DNA from: Streptomyces sp. 840.1
GTDB lineage: Bacteria; Actinomycetota; Actinomycetes; Streptomycetales; Streptomycetaceae
Length of the DNA: 64,000 nucleotides
NCBI RefSeq assembly: GCF_003751445.1
Contig: NZ_RJUU01000001.1
Span: 3,725,001 to 3,789,000, forward strand
Reading direction: 5' to 3'
Part shown: positions 19,514 through 28,401 of the stretch, in pieces
Layout of the letters: the number at the start of each line of letters is the position of its first letter
Position numbering within the stretch: the first letter of the stretch is position 1
Made by a program: the position numbers and the translations under genes
The notes under the pieces: model-generated
Databases searched by the model: none
The model's input: the letters and a program-made list of their open reading frames with translations, nothing else
What the model was told of the DNA's origin: nothing

Positions 19514-19936
19514 TTGGCACGTCACATCTACAGCTGCCCGCTGCGCTGGTCGGACATGGACGCCTTCGGCCACGTCAACAACGTGGTCTTCCTCCGCTAC
19601 CTGGAGGAGGCGCGCATCGACTTCATGTTCCGGCTGGCGCCGGGGGACGGCTCGCCGTCGTTCGCGGGCGGCTCCGTCGTCGCCCGGCACGAGATCGACT
19701 ACGTCCGGCCGCTGGTCCACCGGCACACGCCGGTGACCGTCGAGTCCTGGGTCACGAAGATCGGTGCCGCGTCGCTGACGATCGCCTACGAGATCAAGGA
19801 CCCCGATCAGGTCTACGTACGGGCGTCGACCATCGTCGTGCCGTACGACCTGGCCGAGGAACGACCGCGGCGGATCTCCGCCGAGGAGAAGCTCTTCCTC
19901 CAGAAGTACCTGGCCGAGGAGCCCGCCGCGGCATGA
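19514..19936 (+). CDS. Acyl-CoA thioesterase, 4HBT hotdog family
   Basis: A 140-residue single hotdog-fold protein. The motif RWSDMDAFGHVNNVVFLRYL at about residues 11-30 carries the catalytic Asp and the His-Val-Asn-Asn signature of the YbgC/4-hydroxybenzoyl-CoA thioesterase group. It should hydrolyse acyl-CoA or aryl-CoA thioesters in the cytoplasm; the substrate is unknown. The TTG start at 19514 is inferred from the family N terminus and lies five bases after the ettA stop, behind GAGG. It overlaps the next gene by an ATGA, so the three genes are probably cotranscribed. Confidence 0.85.
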   Translation: MARHIYSCPLRWSDMDAFGHVNNVVFLRYLEEARIDFMFRLAPGDGSPSFAGGSVVARHEIDYVRPLVHRHTPVTVESWVTKIGAASLTIAYEIKDPDQVYVRASTIVVPYDLAEERPRRISAEEKLFLQKYLAEEPAAA

Positions 19937-20628
19937 GCGTGCCCGTTCAGTCGCTGCTGTTCGCCGACGCGAGGGAGGCCGCGGATCTCGCGGCCTTCCT
20001 CGGCCGGCTGCTCCACTACGACCGGGCCGCCGCCGTGCGCCTCCAGGCGGGCGGCGGGGCGCTCGCCGTGTTCGGCCGGCCCCCGTCGTTCGAGGTCCTG
20101 GCGATCCGGGCGGTGCGGCTCGCGGACACCCATGACTTCGACGTCACGGTGTCGGCCGGTGAGCTGCTCGAATCGCTGGAAACCGAGGGGCCGGACGCCG
20201 GCGCGGGAGCACTGCCCCAGCCGGTGACCGGACCGCCGTGGACGGGCGTGCTGCCCCCGCGCGGCGGCTGGCAGGAGTGCGACGGCCTGCCGGACCCCGT
20301 CGACCTGCGCGCGGCGCTGACCGCCGCCGTGGCGGAATTCCGGGCGCGCGACGAGGCGCTCCCCGAGGACCGGCGTACGCGGGCGGAACGGGACCTCATC
20401 GGACGCGACATCTGGTCCCGGACCATCGGAGGCACCGAGCTCCCGCTGCGCGCCGTGCACGCGGCGCAGGCCCTCGGCTTCCTCCGGTCCGCGCCGGACT
20501 TCCCCGTCGCGCTGCTCACGGCGGGGTCGTGGCTGCGGCTGCGCACCCCGTTCGGCGCGGTCGCCCTGCGGCGCGCCGGTGCGGGGGGCGGCCTGGGGAT
20601 GCTCGGCCTCTCCGTGGGCGGCCAGTAG
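19933..20628 (+). CDS. Hypothetical protein downstream of thioesterase
   Basis: A 231-residue soluble protein that starts within the stop of the thioesterase gene (ATGA). It begins VPVQSLLFADAREAADLAAF, has a beta/alpha first half, and a second part with GRDIWSRTIGGTELPLRAVH and a Gly-rich C terminus. I do not recognise the family. Strict coupling to ettA and the thioesterase suggests a housekeeping role. It converges on the ABC transporter operon with only about 30 bases between stops. Confidence 0.75.
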   Translation: MSVPVQSLLFADAREAADLAAFLGRLLHYDRAAAVRLQAGGGALAVFGRPPSFEVLAIRAVRLADTHDFDVTVSAGELLESLETEGPDAGAGALPQPVTGPPWTGVLPPRGGWQECDGLPDPVDLRAALTAAVAEFRARDEALPEDRRTRAERDLIGRDIWSRTIGGTELPLRAVHAAQALGFLRSAPDFPVALLTAGSWLRLRTPFGAVALRRAGAGGGLGMLGLSVGGQ

Positions 20629-20659
20629 CGCTTCGTCAGGTTCCGGCCGGGCCGTCGGA

Positions 20660-21682
20660 TCAGGCCCGATCCGAGCCCGGGTCCGATTCCGGGGCCGGAT
20701 CCGCGTTCCGTCCGGCCGGGGTGTCCGGGCGCGGGCTGTCCGGCCAGACGCCGATGTGGTCCTGTTCCAGCTCCAGCATCACGCGGTGCTCCATGCCCAG
20801 CGACTCCGTGTAGTCCGCGGGCAGTTGCAGCCGGCCCGCCCGGTCGAGCATCGCGTACTCGCGTGCCACCTGGGACTCCTGGCCCGTCGCCGCGTCGACC
20901 TCGGTACGGCGCAGCACCTCGAACGAGGTGCGGCCGTCACGGATGGCGACCGTGCGGCGGACCTCGTTCGCGACCGCCTGGTCGTGCGTGACGATCACGA
21001 TCGTCGTGCCCAACTCCTCGTTGGCGCGGCGGAAGGCCGCGAAGACCTGCTCGCCGGTGGCCGAGTCCAGCTCACCCGTCGGCTCGTCCGCGAGCAGCAC
21101 CGAGGGGGAGTTGGCCAGCGACACCGCGATCGCCACCCGCTGCTGCTGCCCGCCCGACATCTGCTGCGGGCGCCGGTCGCGGCAGTCCGCCACCTCCAGC
21201 ATCGCGAGCAACGACTCGGCGCGCGCGGCCCGTTCACGATTGCGCCCACGGCCGCGCAGCTGCATCGGCAGCGTGACGTTCTGGATCGCCGTCAGATAGG
21301 GCAGGAGATTGCGGGAGGTCTGCTGCCAGACGAACCCGACGACGTCCCGCCGGTAGCGCAGCCGCTCCTTCTGCCCCATCGACAGCAGATCGCAGCCCGC
21401 CACCTTCGCCGCCCCGGCCGTGGGCACGTCCAGGCCCGCCAGGATGTTCATCAGCGTCGACTTGCCGCTCCCGGACGCGCCGACCAGCGCCAGCAACTCA
21501 CCCTCCTCGACCAGCAGATCGAGACCCTGAAGGGCCTGCACCTCCACCCCGTCCGTGGTGAAGATGCGCACCAGCCGGTCGCAGGAGATCAGCGCGTCGT
21601 GCCCGTACGAGGGCCGGTCGCGGCGTGCGGCGGCCCGCTGTTCGAGCTCCGCCAGTGTGGAATCGGTCGACGGCGTCGTCAT
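20660..21682 (-). CDS. MacB/LolD-type ABC ATPase with AbrB-like C-terminal domain
   Basis: A 340-residue ATPase. Walker [10 protein letters not shown] at about 68-76, Q-loop VGFVWQQTS, signature QMSGGQQQRVAIAVSLA and Walker B VLLADEPTGELDSAT mark it as the ATPase of an FtsX-type (MacB/LolCDE) transporter. Beyond the core, about residues 280-320 (YAMLDRAGRLQLPADYTESL, then EHRVMLELEQDHIGVWP) resemble an AbrB/SpoVT swapped-hairpin domain, unusual for this family. A Pro/Asp-rich tail ends the protein. The ATG overlaps the stop of the upstream permease (ATGA), so it is last in a three-gene operon. Confidence 0.87.
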   Translation of the reverse strand: MTTPSTDSTLAELEQRAAARRDRPSYGHDALISCDRLVRIFTTDGVEVQALQGLDLLVEEGELLALVGASGSGKSTLMNILAGLDVPTAGAAKVAGCDLLSMGQKERLRYRRDVVGFVWQQTSRNLLPYLTAIQNVTLPMQLRGRGRNRERAARAESLLAMLEVADCRDRRPQQMSGGQQQRVAIAVSLANSPSVLLADEPTGELDSATGEQVFAAFRRANEELGTTIVIVTHDQAVANEVRRTVAIRDGRTSFEVLRRTEVDAATGQESQVAREYAMLDRAGRLQLPADYTESLGMEHRVMLELEQDHIGVWPDSPRPDTPAGRNADPAPESDPGSDRA

Positions 21683-24492
21683 CGGGAGTCTCCTGCCCTG
21701 AGTTCGGTGATCGAGCCGCGGCGGCCGGTCCACCAGGCCTGTACACCGGCCACCGCGGCGGTGAGGACGATCACGCCGATCGCCGGCAGGACCATGGACC
21801 ACGGATCCGCCCGCAGCGGTGCCTCGTCGAGCGGACCGGAGCCCGCGGCGGTCGCGAGTGCGAGGTGCGCCAGATCGACGCCGGGTGCCAGCAGCGCGAT
21901 GGTGGCCCGGCCGACGAGCAGGCCGCCCGCGGCGGCCAGCAGCGCCTGCGGCATGGCCTCGTAGCCCAGCAGGCGTCCGCCCTGCCGGGTGCCGATGCCC
22001 ATGGTGCGCAGCCGCGCCAGCAGCGTGGTGCGCTCGGGCGCTGTCCGGAGCAGCGAGAGGAGCACGGCGAGCAGGGCGTAGCCCGCGCCGGCCGCGATCG
22101 CCGCCGTGTAGATCCGCTCGGCGCCCACCTGCATGGGGGTGTCCACATAGGCGGCGCGCGCCTCGGAGCGCAGCCGCACGGTGAGGTTCTTGTCCGCGTG
22201 GTGGGCCGCAGCGCGCAGCGCCTTCGCGTCCAGCCGGTCGCCGGTGAGCAGCAGCGCGGTGGTCTGCCGGTGGGTGAGGGCGGCGGCGTCGACGACCATG
22301 AAGGAGGTGTCGGTGACGGCGGGCGTGTGCGCCACCGTGCCCGCCACCCGGACCTTGAAGTCCCCGGCCATCGACTGGAGATCGCGCGGCCGTTCCCCGA
22401 GCCGCTCGGCTACGGACGGCGAGGCGAGGACGGGCAGCACCCGGTCCCTGGAGGGCATCGTGCCCTCCGGCGTCTTCGGGCCGGTGTACGTCAGCCTGTC
22501 GGCGGAGAAGGCACCGATTCCGGTGGACCGTGCCAGCCGGGCGTAGGTGACCGGGTCGACGCCGATCAGGGTGGTGCCCTGCGCGTCCTCGAAGCCGTGC
22601 TCGGGCGGCGGCAGCGAGACGCCGTACTCGATCTGCACGCGCGCCACCTCCCGTACGCCGTCGGCCCCGGACACCGTCCGTGCCAGGGCGTCCGACAGCG
22701 GCGCGGAGTCGGCCTGGCCGCTGATCCGGGCGTCCGCGCCGGTCGCGAGGACCGCCGCGGTGTCCCGGGCGGTCGCGACCCCCGCGAGGACCGAGCCGCC
22801 GAACGCCGCCGTCGTCAGCGCGACCAGCAGCGCGAGCAGCGGCAGCGTCCCGGCGGCCGAGGAGCGCCCGGCACGGGCCAGCGCCAGGAAGCCGATGGCG
22901 CCGCGCAGCCGCGCCACGGAACGCAGCGCGAACCGCAGCGGCAGCGGGTAGAGCCGGACGAGGACCAGGGCCGCGATCAGCGCGACCAGCACGGGGGCCG
23001 CGCTGACCAGGAGGTCGGTGCCGCCTTCGCCGCCGGTACCGCGCCTGCGCAGGGCGACCACCGCGCCGACGGCCAGCACCAGCAGGGTCAGTTCGGCGAC
23101 GGTACGCCGCGGGGAGGGCCGGACGCTCACCAGGTCCTCGCGGCCGCCGTGCAGACTCGGTCTGCGGTGCAGCAGCACGGTACGGACCGGAAGCGCGGCG
23201 CAGACCAGCGCGCCGACCGCCGCCGCGCCGGCGGCCGAGGGCCACAGCCGGCCCCCGTCGGTCACCAGCACCGCGAGCAGCAGCCCGAGCGCGGCGGCGG
23301 GCACGGCCGTCACCGCGGTCTCGGCGAGCAGCCGGCCCCCGATGGACCGCAGCGAGCCGCCACGGGCCCGGAGCAGGGCGAGTTCGTCGTGGCGGCGGCC
23401 GGCGATCAGCCCGCCCGTCATCAGCAGCACGATGGCGGCGACGGCCCCGATACCGACGGCGGCGACGGTGACGACAGGGCGGATCGCCTGCCGCATCCCC
23501 TCGTACGCGCTCACGATCTCGTCCAGGTCGGTCGTCACCGTCGCGGTCGCACCGGCCGAGGCGCGCACCTTCAGCAGCCCGGGGCCGCCCTCCAGGGAGG
23601 CCACGGACGAGCGGAGCCGGTCCACGTCCAGGGTGGTCAGCCGCGATACGTCCGGCATGATCCGCCAGTACGCCTCCGGCTGGCCCGTCGTCGCGAGCAG
23701 CGCCGGCGCCGCGTCCGGGGGCAGCAGCAGCGCCGCCGTCCAGTAGTAACGCGGCTCGGTCCTGGTCGGTTTGGCCACCAGCGACGGGGTGCGCAGCAGC
23801 TGCTCGGCCGACCAGTAGGCGGCCCCGGGGCGCAGCGGGCGGACGATGCCGGTGATCCGTACCGTGAACTGCCCGCCCCTGGCGACCGGGACGGAAACGG
23901 CCGAGCCCACCTTGAAGCGGAGCGCCTTCGCGGTCTCCTCGGTGACCGCCGCCTCGACCTCGTCGGTGGTGGCGGTGACCTGGCCGCGGACGGCCGGCCA
24001 CCTGCCGGCGCGCAGTGTCGCGTGGTCGGGCAGCGCCGACTGTGTCGTGTACGTCAGCTCCGGGTCGATGCCGTACGGGCGGGGGAACCAGGGCTCCTGC
24101 GCGGGGATCGGGTCCGTCGTCCGGAGGCCGTACGCGGACTGGGCGGTGTCCGCCCGCAGCGGGCCGGGCAGTCCGGCCAGCAGCGTCCGGTGCACGGAGC
24201 CCACCGACGCGTCCCGCACCGCTTCCTCGCGCGCAGCCTCGGGCACCTCGAGCCCCGGCGGCTGGCTGCTGACCTCCAGGATGCTGCGCCTGGGGGAGGC
24301 GGCGCCGAGATCGTGGCGCAGCCCCTCGCCCTCGTACCGGTCGACGGCGCGCGGGAACGCAGCGGCCAGGAACGCCGTCAGCAGTACCAGCAGCCCGAGC
24401 GCGCAGGCCGCGCCGGGAGCGGTGCGCAGCCGGGTCCGTACCCAGGGCGCGCAGGCGGCCGTCGTGCGGAAGAACATCGAACGCGTGCTCAT
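21679..24492 (-). CDS. Large FtsX-type ABC permease
   Basis: A 937-residue membrane protein with an N-terminal helix (ALGLLVLLTAFLAAAFPRAV near residue 34), a large extracytoplasmic domain and two clusters of membrane helices. It includes FtsX-like segments such as AAIVLLMTGGLIAGRRHDEL with RARGGSLRSIGGRLL, and a second set near ERTTLLARLRTMGIGTRQGG. Such duplicated FtsX permeases do mechanotransmission or lipoprotein/peptide handling rather than simple transport. The substrate is unknown. One base separates it from the upstream permease stop, and its own stop overlaps the ATPase start. Confidence 0.85.
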   Translation of the reverse strand: MSTRSMFFRTTAACAPWVRTRLRTAPGAACALGLLVLLTAFLAAAFPRAVDRYEGEGLRHDLGAASPRRSILEVSSQPPGLEVPEAAREEAVRDASVGSVHRTLLAGLPGPLRADTAQSAYGLRTTDPIPAQEPWFPRPYGIDPELTYTTQSALPDHATLRAGRWPAVRGQVTATTDEVEAAVTEETAKALRFKVGSAVSVPVARGGQFTVRITGIVRPLRPGAAYWSAEQLLRTPSLVAKPTRTEPRYYWTAALLLPPDAAPALLATTGQPEAYWRIMPDVSRLTTLDVDRLRSSVASLEGGPGLLKVRASAGATATVTTDLDEIVSAYEGMRQAIRPVVTVAAVGIGAVAAIVLLMTGGLIAGRRHDELALLRARGGSLRSIGGRLLAETAVTAVPAAALGLLLAVLVTDGGRLWPSAAGAAAVGALVCAALPVRTVLLHRRPSLHGGREDLVSVRPSPRRTVAELTLLVLAVGAVVALRRRGTGGEGGTDLLVSAAPVLVALIAALVLVRLYPLPLRFALRSVARLRGAIGFLALARAGRSSAAGTLPLLALLVALTTAAFGGSVLAGVATARDTAAVLATGADARISGQADSAPLSDALARTVSGADGVREVARVQIEYGVSLPPPEHGFEDAQGTTLIGVDPVTYARLARSTGIGAFSADRLTYTGPKTPEGTMPSRDRVLPVLASPSVAERLGERPRDLQSMAGDFKVRVAGTVAHTPAVTDTSFMVVDAAALTHRQTTALLLTGDRLDAKALRAAAHHADKNLTVRLRSEARAAYVDTPMQVGAERIYTAAIAAGAGYALLAVLLSLLRTAPERTTLLARLRTMGIGTRQGGRLLGYEAMPQALLAAAGGLLVGRATIALLAPGVDLAHLALATAAGSGPLDEAPLRADPWSMVLPAIGVIVLTAAVAGVQAWWTGRRGSITELRAGDSR

Positions 24493-24493
24493 G

Positions 24494-27400
24494 TCAGTTG
24501 TCTCCCTGGTGGCGCAGCGAGATGGCCGGGTCGGTGCGCCGGAGCGCGAGGACCGCGACGATCAGCAGCGGCAGGGCGGCGAAGGCGGCGAGCAGCACCG
24601 CGATCTGTCCGGCGGGCAGTTGCACCGATACGGCGGGTACGGGCCGGGCGGCCTGTCCGGTCAGCACGATGAGCGGCACCACCGCCCGGGTCAGTACGGC
24701 CCCCAGGACCGCACCCACCAGCAGCCCGATGGCGATCAGCACCCCCTGCTCGGCGGCGATCATGCGGGCCAGCCGCCGGCGCGGCGCCCCCAGCGCGCGC
24801 AGGACGGCGAACTCCGCGGAGCGCTCGCGCCGCGAGCCGACCGCCGTCACGGCGAAGCCGACCCCGGCGAGCGCCGCAGCGACGACCGCCACCGCGAGCA
24901 GCGCGGACTGCGGGCCCGCCCCCAGCGGATCGCTCACCAGCTCGTCCGCGACCTCGTCCCGGACCTGCACCTGCGCCGGATCGGTGTCGGGCCGGGCGCG
25001 GAGCGCGGCCGCGACCTCGGCGCTGCGGCCGGGAGCGGTGCTCAGCCACCACTCGGTGGCGGTGAGCACGGCGCTGGGGCGTTGCGCGAACACCCCGCTG
25101 ACGGCCCTGAGGTCGAGCAGCAGGGCGCCGCCGTCCCGGGCCGCCTGCGACTGCCCGGAGGACAACGAGGCGGAGGACAGCGAGGCGGCGGAGCCGGGGC
25201 CGGTCGTCGGGAGCGCGTGGACGGTCCGCACGATCTTCACCCGGACCGTCTCACCGGCCAGCGTCACGTCCACGCTCTGGCCGGTCCTCGCGCCGGAAGC
25301 CTTCAGGTAGGCGTCCGTCGCCACCCCGTTCAGCGTGGCCGCCGGGGGCCGGGCCGCAGTGATCCCGTCGGTGCTCTGGGCCGCCTGCCAGCGGAATCCG
25401 CCGGGCACCGGGACCGGCAGCTCGTCGCCGTCCCCGGTCACGGTCCGCAGCCCGCTCACGGTGAGCCGGTGCGACTCGTCCCGCCCGACCGGCTGGGCGC
25501 TGTCCAGCTCGAACCCGGTCACCGCCAGTCCGCCGGCCGGGTCCACCTTCAGCGAGAGCGGATGCGCCTTCCCGTCCACCGGCACGGAACCGGCGATCAC
25601 CCGGTACGGAATGCCGTAGCGGTCCTCCAGCAGCACGGTGACCACCGGGCTCGTGCCGGAGGGCGAGCGGCCCGCGGCCTTCGTCCCGGACGAGATCCGC
25701 AGGCCGAGGCGGAGCCGGGTGCTGCCGGGCGGCAGCGGCAGCCCCGCCCGTGCGGTGCGGGGCGGTGCCAGGGAGTCGAACAGCCGGCCCCGGGCCCCGT
25801 CGGCGAGGTCCCCGCGCATCAGCATCCGCTCGTCGGCGTGCGCGGTGTCCAGGGCCAGCACCTCGGCCGTACGGCTGCCGGAGAGCTCCACCGTCGTGCG
25901 GAACGCGGGCGCCGCGTTCCGTACCCCCGCCAGCCGCGCGTACGCGCCCGAGCGCGCCGGGTCCGCGTTGACGCCGCCCAGCATCCGGACCTGGGCGCCG
26001 GACCTGAAGTCCGCCTGGTCCTGCTGCGAGCGGTCCCACGAGGCGCTCTGGCCGATCGCCAGCATGCCCATCGCGACCGACAGCACCAGCAGCAGTACCG
26101 GACCGGCGCCGCGCAGCGGCCGGCGGCTGAACTGCCAGCCGGCCAGCGCCGTGACCAGCCCCCGGCCCCCGGCCGCCCGCCGCTCGGCGAGCCGGGCGGC
26201 GGGCGGCAGCAGCCGCAGCGTCACCACGGTGCCCGCGAGCAGCGCCAGGGCGGGCGCCACGACCAGCAGCGGATCGATGCCGAGCCCGCCCGAGCGGTCA
26301 CCGCTGAGCGCACCGCTGCCCGCGCCCCCGGTCTGCCGGTCGAGCTGCCAGTACGCTACCCCCGCGACCGCGAGGAGCCCGAGGTCCGCGCCCGCGCGCA
26401 CCGGCGCGGGCAGCGCGGCGGCGCGGGTGGAGCGGCGGCCGCCGGCGCTCGCGGCGAGCGCGGGCGCCACCACGGCGAGCGCGCAGGCCAGCGCGGTCAC
26501 GGCGGCCACCAGCCACACGGTGCCGGTGGCGGTCCCGCCGAGCCGCAGCCCGATCCGGGACAGCTCACCCCGGTCGGCCAGCAGCCGGGTCAGCGGTTCG
26601 CTGAGCAGCGGGGCGAGAACGGCGGCGGGCAGCGCCAGCAGCAGCGCCTCGATCGCGGCGAGCGAGGTGATCCGGCCGCGCGACCCGCCGCGCGCACGCA
26701 GCAGTTCGGTCTCGCCGCCGCGCTCACTGCTCAGCAGCCTGGCCACCAGCAGCAGCGTGTAGCCGGCCAGCAGCACCAGCTGCACCGCCACGATCATCAG
26801 CGTCGAGCGGGAGACGAGCAGCCCCCGGTCGATCTGGTCGAGAACGGTGGGCAGCTGGGTCCGGGCGCTCGCCCCGTTCTTGAACTCCGGGGCGGCCAGC
26901 AACTGCTTGGGCCCCTCGGTCGCCGCGTGGCGCAGCGAGGCCATCCGGTCCGTGGTGAGGGCGCGGAAGTCGGCCGACGCCAGATAGGAGACCTCGCCTG
27001 AACTGGTCCGGCCGGAGCCGAGCACCGCGGGGTCGGTGAGCAGCGGCCCGTACGTCGTGAAGACGACCCGGCGGACGCCGCGCCCGCCGGCCGCGTCCAG
27101 CTGCCAGTACGGATCGGCCTGGTCCGAGGCCTCGTAGAGGCCGGTGATCAGGATCTTCTCGTGCGTGTCGCTCAGCCGGTCGGTGAGCGTCAGCCGGGCG
27201 CCCGGCTTCAGCCCGAGGGCCTCGGCGGCGGTGCCCGGCAGCGCGACCTGGACCGGGTCGCCGGGCTTCCCCGCCCCGGCCCGGGGCATCCGGCCGTCGG
27301 TGAGCCGGACCCGGCTGCGGTCGAGCGAGGCGAAGTGGGTGAGGTCGGGGTCGCCGCGGCGGGCGGCCGGGGTCTGCAGCTCGCGCGGCAGCGCGTACGG

Positions 27401-27697
27401 ACCCGACGCCTCCAGCCTCCGCACGGTCACCGGGAGCCCGTCGAACGTGGTGCGGGCGGCCTTGCGCGCCGAGGCGTCGGCGGCGTCCCGCTGCTCGGGA
27501 TCGACCTGCGCCGATATGAGGAGCGAGGCGTCGGCGGCGGACCGGTGGGTGAGGGTGTGGCGCAGTGCGGCGTCGCCGATGGAGCCGGAGAAGGCGGTGA
27601 GCGCGGCCAGGACGGAGGTGGTGAGCAGCACGGCCAGCACTGCCGCCGCGAGCAGGAGCCGGTGCGCCCTCACCCGCAGAAGAACGAACCCCGTCAC
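24494..27697 (-). CDS. Very large FtsX-type ABC permease
   Basis: A 1067-residue membrane protein, paralogous in architecture to the downstream permease. It has an N-terminal helix (RLLLAAAVLAVLLTTSVLAA), a big extracytoplasmic region and a first FtsX helix bundle with SERGGETELLRARGGSRGRI. A second extracytoplasmic part and a C-terminal bundle (RREERSAEFAVLRALGAP-like, about residue 950 on) follow. GTG 27697 lies behind GAGGGTGGGG. It probably pairs with the 937-residue permease as a heterodimer driven by the ATPase. It is first in the operon; nothing distinctive is visible in the 167-bp gap upstream. Confidence 0.85.
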   Translation of the reverse strand: MTGFVLLRVRAHRLLLAAAVLAVLLTTSVLAALTAFSGSIGDAALRHTLTHRSAADASLLISAQVDPEQRDAADASARKAARTTFDGLPVTVRRLEASGPYALPRELQTPAARRGDPDLTHFASLDRSRVRLTDGRMPRAGAGKPGDPVQVALPGTAAEALGLKPGARLTLTDRLSDTHEKILITGLYEASDQADPYWQLDAAGGRGVRRVVFTTYGPLLTDPAVLGSGRTSSGEVSYLASADFRALTTDRMASLRHAATEGPKQLLAAPEFKNGASARTQLPTVLDQIDRGLLVSRSTLMIVAVQLVLLAGYTLLLVARLLSSERGGETELLRARGGSRGRITSLAAIEALLLALPAAVLAPLLSEPLTRLLADRGELSRIGLRLGGTATGTVWLVAAVTALACALAVVAPALAASAGGRRSTRAAALPAPVRAGADLGLLAVAGVAYWQLDRQTGGAGSGALSGDRSGGLGIDPLLVVAPALALLAGTVVTLRLLPPAARLAERRAAGGRGLVTALAGWQFSRRPLRGAGPVLLLVLSVAMGMLAIGQSASWDRSQQDQADFRSGAQVRMLGGVNADPARSGAYARLAGVRNAAPAFRTTVELSGSRTAEVLALDTAHADERMLMRGDLADGARGRLFDSLAPPRTARAGLPLPPGSTRLRLGLRISSGTKAAGRSPSGTSPVVTVLLEDRYGIPYRVIAGSVPVDGKAHPLSLKVDPAGGLAVTGFELDSAQPVGRDESHRLTVSGLRTVTGDGDELPVPVPGGFRWQAAQSTDGITAARPPAATLNGVATDAYLKASGARTGQSVDVTLAGETVRVKIVRTVHALPTTGPGSAASLSSASLSSGQSQAARDGGALLLDLRAVSGVFAQRPSAVLTATEWWLSTAPGRSAEVAAALRARPDTDPAQVQVRDEVADELVSDPLGAGPQSALLAVAVVAAALAGVGFAVTAVGSRRERSAEFAVLRALGAPRRRLARMIAAEQGVLIAIGLLVGAVLGAVLTRAVVPLIVLTGQAARPVPAVSVQLPAGQIAVLLAAFAALPLLIVAVLALRRTDPAISLRHQGDN

Positions 27698-27864
27698 CCG
27701 GCCCCACCCTCATCTCATGAAACACGCCCCCCGGCGTTGCATGGATGCTTTCAGAGTGGACCTGTCGCGGTATACCGCCCATGGCCACACCTTGATGGGA
27801 TCGTGACCGTTATCCGGCGGCGGAGTACCGGATTCCGCACACGTCCGACGCCTCCCGACCGGAT

Positions 27865-28269
27865 TCAGCCCTCGGTGTTCACCATCGAGGCGGCCGCGTA
27901 GGTGAGGTAGTCCCACAGCTGACGCTCGTGCTCCGGGGCCAGCCCGAGCTCGTCGAGCGCCACCCGCATATGGCTCAGCCAGGCGTCGTGCGCGGCCCGG
28001 TCCACCCGGAACGGCACGTGCCGCATCCGCAGCCGGGGATGTCCGCGCTGGTCACTGTAGGTGCGCGGGCCACCCCAGTACTGGATCAGGAACAGCGTGA
28101 ACCGCTCCTCGGCCGGGCCGAGATCCTCCTCCGGGTACATCGGCCGCAGCAGCGGGTCCCCGGCCACACCCTCGTAGAAGCGGTGGACCAGACGCCGGAA
28201 GGTCTCCTCGCCGCCGACCAGCTCGTAGAAGGTCAGCTCCTGCACCGTGTCGCGCGGGTTCTCAGTCAC
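27865..28269 (-). CDS. glbO: Truncated haemoglobin, group II (GlbO)
   Basis: A 134-residue haem protein closely matching actinobacterial GlbO. By analogy with the mycobacterial protein, Tyr32 corresponds to TyrB10, Tyr45 to TyrCD1, His84 in RMRHVPF is the proximal haem ligand, and Trp97 is TrpG8. The run FLIQYWGGPRTYSDQRGHPR is diagnostic. Group II globins bind oxygen tightly and are linked to redox chemistry or NO and peroxide handling. It starts with GTG and appears monocistronic, with an FHA gene beyond a strong hairpin downstream. Confidence 0.95.
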   Translation of the reverse strand: MTENPRDTVQELTFYELVGGEETFRRLVHRFYEGVAGDPLLRPMYPEEDLGPAEERFTLFLIQYWGGPRTYSDQRGHPRLRMRHVPFRVDRAAHDAWLSHMRVALDELGLAPEHERQLWDYLTYAAASMVNTEG

Positions 28270-28345
28270 CTGTCCATCGTCGCAGACGCTCCGGCGGGAA
28301 ACAGGGCCCCCGGGTGGGTCCGGGTGATCAAGCCGGCCGGGAACA

Positions 28346-28391
28346 GCGGTGCGAGGCCGGCGAGGGATGTCCCCCGCCGGCCGCGCACCGC
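28346..28391 (-). terminator. Strong terminator hairpin of the PknG cluster
   Basis: A long hairpin: 8 bp (GCGGTGCG) plus 8 bp (GGCCGGCG) with one mismatch between them and a short top, lying 10 bases after the FHA stop. It probably terminates the whole minus-strand cluster. Confidence 0.75.
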
Positions 28392-28401
28392 GCCGGAGCC
28401 G

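Noticed and set aside
20656..20673. Terminator hairpin between the convergent genes at 20628 and 20660
   Set aside because: The 6-bp stem CGGATC/GATCCG is short, overlaps the end of the ABC ATPase gene and is not clearly better than background.
20660..24001. A very long open frame covering both the ABC ATPase and part of the permease gene
   Set aside because: Only the C-terminal 340 residues (from 21682) look like protein; the rest is an Arg/Ala/Gly-rich shadow of the permease gene in another frame, common in GC-rich DNA.
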